This document shows positions 60,538 to 64,000 of a stretch of 64,000 nt of DNA, piece after piece. Position numbers and translations under genes: made by a program. The notes beneath the pieces are model-generated. The model ran no database searches. It saw nothing but the letters and a program-made list of their open reading frames with translations, and was not told the DNA's origin. The number at the start of each line of letters is the position of its first letter. Position 1 is the stretch's first letter. The stretch comes from UBA6912 sp041611095 (GTDB lineage Bacteria; Actinomycetota; Acidimicrobiia; Spongiisociales; UBA5794), in contig JBFINP010000002.1 of assembly GCA_041611095.1 (NCBI GenBank), positions 62,001-126,000 of the forward strand, read 5' to 3'.

Positions 60538-61386
60538 ATGATCCGGCTCCAGAATGTGACGAAGGTATACGACGGTGGCGTCGTCGCGGTCAAAGACGTC
60601 GCCCTCCAGATCTCCAAGGGCGAATTCGTCTTCCTGGTCGGGCCCTCCGGTTCGGGCAAGTCGACGCTCATCCGGCTGATGATGCGCGAGGAGCGTCCTA
60701 CGAACGGCGAGATCTGGGTTGCCGGCAAGCACGCCTCGGTTCTCGCCAACTGGAAGATCCCCCATCTCCGCCGCTCGATCGGCACGGTGTTCCAGGACTT
60801 CAAGCTGCTCCCCACGAAGACCGTGTACGAGAACGTTGCCTTTGCGCTCGAGGTGACGGGCCGGCCCCGCAGTGTGATCCGCACACAGGTGCCCCAGGTC
60901 CTCAAGCTGGTGGGGTTGTCGGCCAACGCCGACCGCTACCCGCGCCAGCTCTCGGGCGGTGAGCAGCAGCGGGTGTCGATCGCCCGCGCATTCGTCAACC
61001 GGCCATTGATCCTCCTCGCCGACGAGCCCACGGGGAACCTCGATCCCGGGACGTCGGTGGGCATCATGCGCATCCTCGATCGGATCAACCGCACCGGTAC
61101 CACTGTCGTGATGGCGACCCATGACCACGCCATCGTCGATGCGATGCGCCGCCGGGTCGTCCAGCTCGAACGGGGCCGCGTGGTCCGCGATCAGCACAGC
61201 GGCGTCTACGAGCGCCGCTCGCGCACGGCAGGAGAGATCACCGAGGAGCTCGCTCCCATACCACCCGTGACCCCGCCGGTGCCGCCGGTGCCGCCGGCGG
61301 TGGAGGCGGTGGACGAGACGCTCCCTGGTCCGGTGGAGCCGGAGGTGGTGGAGACCGATGCACCACCTGAAGGAGAGGGTAGGTGA
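60538..61386 (+). CDS. ftsE: Cell division ABC ATPase FtsE with Pro-rich tail
   Basis: ATPase partner of FtsX; together they activate peptidoglycan hydrolases during division. The first 225 residues are a normal FtsE: Walker A GPSGSGKSTLI (about 36-46), Q-loop FQDFKLLPTKTVYENVAF, signature LSGGEQQRVSIARA (about 138-151), Walker B LILLADEPTGNLD (about 159-171) and the switch His in ATHDHAIVD. It differs in an added tail of about 55 residues (about 228-282), rich in Pro, Val and Glu, with repeated PPVPPV, absent from standard FtsE. The gene has a GAGGA ribosome site and overlaps ftsX by GTGA. Confidence 0.95.
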   Translation: MIRLQNVTKVYDGGVVAVKDVALQISKGEFVFLVGPSGSGKSTLIRLMMREERPTNGEIWVAGKHASVLANWKIPHLRRSIGTVFQDFKLLPTKTVYENVAFALEVTGRPRSVIRTQVPQVLKLVGLSANADRYPRQLSGGEQQRVSIARAFVNRPLILLADEPTGNLDPGTSVGIMRILDRINRTGTTVVMATHDHAIVDAMRRRVVQLERGRVVRDQHSGVYERRSRTAGEITEELAPIPPVTPPVPPVPPAVEAVDETLPGPVEPEVVETDAPPEGEGR

Positions 61387-62264
61387 GCCTCCAGTACGTC
61401 TTCATCGAGGCGTTCAACAACATCCGCCGCAACGCCCTCGTCGTGCTCGGGGCGATCTTGGCCGTCTTCATCTCGTTGCTGTTGATGTTCGGGACGCTCA
61501 TCTTCGGTGAGATCGCGCGCATCAACACACTGCGCTGGTCGGAAGACGTCCGCGTCATCGTGTTCCTCCGCGACGAGTTTCGGGACACGGAAGCGCTCCA
61601 AGCCGAGGTCGAAGGCTGGGAAGAGGTCGCCGACGTCTTCTATCTGTCGAAAGCCGAGGCGTACGACGAGGCGCTCGAACTGCTCAAGAACAACGCAGCA
61701 GCCCGCCGGGTCATCGAGGAGCAACCGACCATACTCCCGGCGTCGCTGCGCGTGAGACCGGTCGATCTCGTCGAGTACGACACCATCGTCCAGCGTCTGC
61801 AAGGCTCGCCGGGAGTCGAGCGGATCATCACGGCAGGGCCCCAGGTCGATGCCTTGGCACGCCTGCGCGACGGATTGCGGGTCGTCTTCTGGCTCCTGTC
61901 GGTGGCGCTCGGCGTTGCCGCTGTTGCGCTGATCGCAAACACCATTCACATGGCGATCTACGCACGGCGCGAGGAGATCGAGATCATGCGGTTAGTAGGA
62001 GCGTCGAACTGGTTCATCCGCATCCCCTTCTTGATCGAGGGGATGATCGAGGGACTACTCGGTGGCGTGATCGCCATCGGGGTGGCGGTCGGGGTCTACC
62101 GGCTGTCGCTGGATCGACTGACGGAGTTACCTTCGTTCATCGACATCCAGATCGGAAGCGAGTTCCTGGTGCGTTGGGGAGTACTCACGTTGGGCTTTGG
62201 CGTGCTGGTCGGAGCCATCGGTTCGAGCCTCAGCCTGGCGGTGCATCGATACCTCAGAACATGA
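61383..62264 (+). CDS. ftsX: Cell division membrane protein FtsX
   Basis: Membrane subunit of the FtsEX complex, 293 residues. One N-terminal helix (about residues 20-42) is followed by an extracellular domain of about 120 residues that contacts the hydrolase (FLRDEFRDTEALQAEVEGW near its start). Three more helices lie in the C-terminal half (about residues 170-290). The cytoplasmic loop ARREEIEIMRLVGASNWFIR that touches FtsE is conserved. It overlaps ftsE by GTGA and the M23 gene by ATGA, so ATPase, membrane subunit and hydrolase are translated in step. Confidence 0.95.
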   Translation: MSLQYVFIEAFNNIRRNALVVLGAILAVFISLLLMFGTLIFGEIARINTLRWSEDVRVIVFLRDEFRDTEALQAEVEGWEEVADVFYLSKAEAYDEALELLKNNAAARRVIEEQPTILPASLRVRPVDLVEYDTIVQRLQGSPGVERIITAGPQVDALARLRDGLRVVFWLLSVALGVAAVALIANTIHMAIYARREEIEIMRLVGASNWFIRIPFLIEGMIEGLLGGVIAIGVAVGVYRLSLDRLTELPSFIDIQIGSEFLVRWGVLTLGFGVLVGAIGSSLSLAVHRYLRT

Positions 62265-63481
62265 TCCGCAAGTTGCGCTTCTCGGTGCTTGCGGTGGTCC
62301 TCGCAGTCCTCGCCACCACGGTTCCCGTGGCGGCCCACGACGACCTCAAAGAGGAGCTCGATCGCGTCCACGCCCAGGCCGAGGCGGTATCCGCCGAGAT
62401 CGCGTCCGCCAAGACGACCCGCACCGGCGTGACCCAGGACATCGCCGGGACCGAGGCCCGACTCGACGAGCTCCTCGTCCAGATCGGCCGCACCCAGCTC
62501 GAGCTCGCAGCAATCACAGATGAGCTGACGACGCAACAGGGGATCCTGGCCGCAGTCCGCGCTCAGCTCGACCTGCTGTACGACGAGCTCGCTCACACCC
62601 AGGCCCGGCTCGACGAGAGCAACGCCGACGCGATCACCTGGGCCCGCCAGATCTACATGAGCGCAGGCCAGGACGAGGCATATCTGGCGTTGGAGGCTTC
62701 ACGCCTGGGTGACATCGCGGTCGGCCTCGAGTATCTCGACCGCATAGCAACGGAGAACTCCCGGGCGATCCTCGTGTACGAGTCGCTGCGCCGGCTGGAG
62801 CAGGAGCTGGCCACGCGGGTAGCGGACAAAGAGCAGGCCGTTGCCGCCGAGGTGTCCGAGCTCGGCCATATCGAACAAGAGCTCGCCGCCCTCAACGACC
62901 AGCTCGCCCAGCAGCACGCTTCGGTCGAGGCGGAGTTACACAACCAGCAGACAAACCTGGCAACGCTCGATGCCGAGATCGTCGCCTTCGAGGGCGAGCT
63001 CGCCTCGCTGGAGGCGGAGCAGGCGCGTATCGAGAAGGCCATCGCCGCCGAGCAGTCGTCCGGCGGAGGAGGGGACGGAGGCGGCGGTGACGCTGCCACC
63101 TCGGCTTGGGTCAGGCCGGTGCCGGGGCGCGTCACGTCGGCCTTTGGCCCTCGCACGCATCCGATCCTCGGCTATGTCCGGATGCACACCGGAGTGGATT
63201 TCACCGCTCCGTACGGCCAGGAGATACGCGCTGCGCAATCGGGACGGGTGATCCTTGCCGCCACCTTCGGGGGCTACGGCAAGACGGTCGTCGTCGACCA
63301 CGGCGGGGGCGTTGCCACCCTCTACGCCCATCAATCAGAGCTGGCGGTGGGCTACGGCGACCAGGTGACCGCCGGCCAGAAGGTGGGAGCCGTCGGCTCG
63401 ACTGGTCTGTCGACCGGGCCCCACCTCCACTTCGAGGTCCGCGTGGGCGGCACACCGGTCGATCCGGTTCCCTACCTCTGA
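62261..63481 (+). CDS. Secreted coiled-coil M23 (LytM) peptidase, FtsEX-linked
   Basis: A 406-residue peptidoglycan endopeptidase or activator. Signal peptide at residues 1-25 (basic start, hydrophobic stretch ending VAAH). Two long coiled-coil stretches follow (about residues 27-120 and 160-265) with heptad patterns. A Gly/Asp-rich linker leads to the M23 domain (about 280-406). All zinc residues are in place: H-x3-D in RMHTGVDFTAPYG, and GPHLHFEVR. It resembles the EnvC/RipC group, in which the coiled coil binds the FtsX loop. Unlike E. coli EnvC it keeps the catalytic His residues and may be an active hydrolase. ATGA overlap with ftsX. Confidence 0.92.
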   Translation: MIRKLRFSVLAVVLAVLATTVPVAAHDDLKEELDRVHAQAEAVSAEIASAKTTRTGVTQDIAGTEARLDELLVQIGRTQLELAAITDELTTQQGILAAVRAQLDLLYDELAHTQARLDESNADAITWARQIYMSAGQDEAYLALEASRLGDIAVGLEYLDRIATENSRAILVYESLRRLEQELATRVADKEQAVAAEVSELGHIEQELAALNDQLAQQHASVEAELHNQQTNLATLDAEIVAFEGELASLEAEQARIEKAIAAEQSSGGGGDGGGGDAATSAWVRPVPGRVTSAFGPRTHPILGYVRMHTGVDFTAPYGQEIRAAQSGRVILAATFGGYGKTVVVDHGGGVATLYAHQSELAVGYGDQVTAGQKVGAVGSTGLSTGPHLHFEVRVGGTPVDPVPYL

Positions 63482-63483
63482 CG

Positions 63484-63957
63484 ATGGCCCGGAAGAGCGG
63501 CGGCGGGCGCAAGGTCGTGGCGACGAACCGTCGCGCTCGTCACGACTACGACGTACTCGAGACGCTCGAATGCGGGGTCGCCCTGACCGGCTCGGAGATC
63601 AAGAGCGTGCGGGCCGGCCAGGTGCAGCTCAAGGACGCCTACGCCGAGATCCGAGGCGGCGAACTGTGGCTGACCAGCGCCCACATCGCCCCGTACAAGT
63701 ATGCGCGAGATGGTGGTCACGACCCGGAGCGGCCGAGGAAGCTGCTAGCGCATCGTCGCGAGATCGAACGTCTCATCGGCAAGGTGAACGAGGCCGGCCT
63801 GACCTTGATCCCGATGAGCGTCTATCTGTCCGGTGGGCTCGCCAAGGTCGAGCTTGCGCTGGCCCGCGGCCGGCGGACGATCGACAAGCGGCAGAAGATC
63901 AAGGAGCGGGAGCTGCAGCGCGAGATGGATCGGGCCCGCGGTCGGCGGTCGCGCTGA
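63484..63957 (+). CDS. smpB: SsrA-binding protein SmpB
   Basis: Binds tmRNA and brings it to stalled ribosomes for trans-translation. The 157-residue protein has the OB-fold marks RRARHDYDVLETLECGVALTGSEIKS (key residues Asp-Tyr and the Gly-x-Glu-Ile-Lys-Ser stretch, near residues 20-42) and KDAYAEIRGGELWL (about 52-65). The C-terminal tail KRQKIKERELQREMDR folds on the ribosome and is basic as expected. The ATG lies 2 nt after the M23 gene stop, so it is probably in the same transcript. The tmRNA gene often lies nearby, but only 43 nt of downstream sequence remain and none of it is recognisable. Confidence 0.96.
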   Translation: MARKSGGGRKVVATNRRARHDYDVLETLECGVALTGSEIKSVRAGQVQLKDAYAEIRGGELWLTSAHIAPYKYARDGGHDPERPRKLLAHRREIERLIGKVNEAGLTLIPMSVYLSGGLAKVELALARGRRTIDKRQKIKERELQREMDRARGRRSR

Positions 63958-64000
63958 TCCGGCACCTGGACCGAGAATGGTGCGGTCGTCCCTTTTGCGT

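Noticed and set aside
63958..64000. tmRNA gene after smpB
   Set aside because: Only 43 nt remain and they do not resemble the tmRNA 5' end.
1..64000. tRNA, rRNA, CRISPR, insertion sequences or prophage
   Set aside because: No TpsiC-type GGTTCGAATCC in a cloverleaf context, no spaced direct repeats, no transposase or phage structural motif was seen on reading both strands.

Overview
This window is one continuous piece of a GC-rich bacterial chromosome. It reads as an actinobacterium, most likely of the Acidimicrobiia or a related deep-branching class. The grounds are the F420 genes fbiA and fbiB, the block DUF5719 / DUF3499 / phosphomannomutase / Trm112 / adenosylhomocysteinase, the order hpf-secA-prfB-ftsE-ftsX-M23 peptidase-smpB, a split propionyl-CoA carboxylase with free-standing birA, and many starts with an actinobacterial TAnnnT -10 box 6-10 nt upstream and no leader. 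The class assignment is inference; no rRNA or tRNA gene was seen. Coding density is very high. Many operon genes overlap by exactly 4 nt (ATGA or GTGA), and convergent neighbours are often separated by fewer than 40 nt.

Layout. 0-4.7 kb: transketolase, a small membrane protein, PduO-type cobalamin adenosyltransferase, leucyl aminopeptidase. 4.7-9.2 kb: one very large polytopic membrane protein on the minus strand. 9.3-15.5 kb: a two-component pair, a MaoC-like protein, a cyclase-ATPase-repeat signalling protein, and a rhodanese-MoeB fusion. 15.7-21 kb: a nucleotide-sugar operon (epimerase, C-methyltransferase, nucleotidylyltransferase, PIG-L deacetylase), then a convergent glycosyltransferase and a conserved hypothetical with an AT-rich upstream region. 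21-25.1 kb: an ABC exporter, a LON-domain protein, and a decayed patch holding a MazF-like remnant, a lipoprotein and an AadA-like remnant. 25.2-30.8 kb: a PASTA-containing PBP1, the large subunit of an acyl-CoA mutase, and an LpdA-like flavoprotein. 30.8-31.3 kb: a non-coding stretch with inverted repeats. 31.3-41.3 kb: an AlkZ-like protein, both carboxylase subunits with birA, an unusual dienelactone-hydrolase-fold protein, an SLC13 permease, a GalE-like epimerase and an Fpg/Nei glycosylase. 41.3-55.1 kb: fbiB and fbiA, then a long envelope-glycan block. 55.2 kb to the end: ComF, hibernation factor, SecA, RF2 with a programmed frameshift, FtsE, FtsX, a coiled-coil M23 peptidase and SmpB.

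How the genes fit together. Cobalamin adenosyltransferase, the mutase, the carboxylase subunits and BirA outline a propionyl-CoA/methylmalonyl-CoA route; the mutase small subunit and epimerase are not in the window. The 43-54 kb block looks like envelope glycan synthesis: manB and a type-II-PMI-like cupin point to mannose-phosphate supply, and two polytopic proteins, GtrA and a DPM1-like transferase to lipid-linked sugar handling. FtsE, FtsX and the M23 protein form the division-linked peptidoglycan hydrolase module.

No CRISPR array, prophage, intact insertion sequence or complete biosynthetic cluster was found. The most unusual observations are: a family-2 glycosyltransferase domain that lacks its acidic pair yet sits in a conserved envelope block; fbiA with no ordinary start codon; a dienelactone-hydrolase-fold protein without its nucleophile; rhodanese placed N-terminal to MoeB; and the 1,490-residue membrane protein of unknown function.
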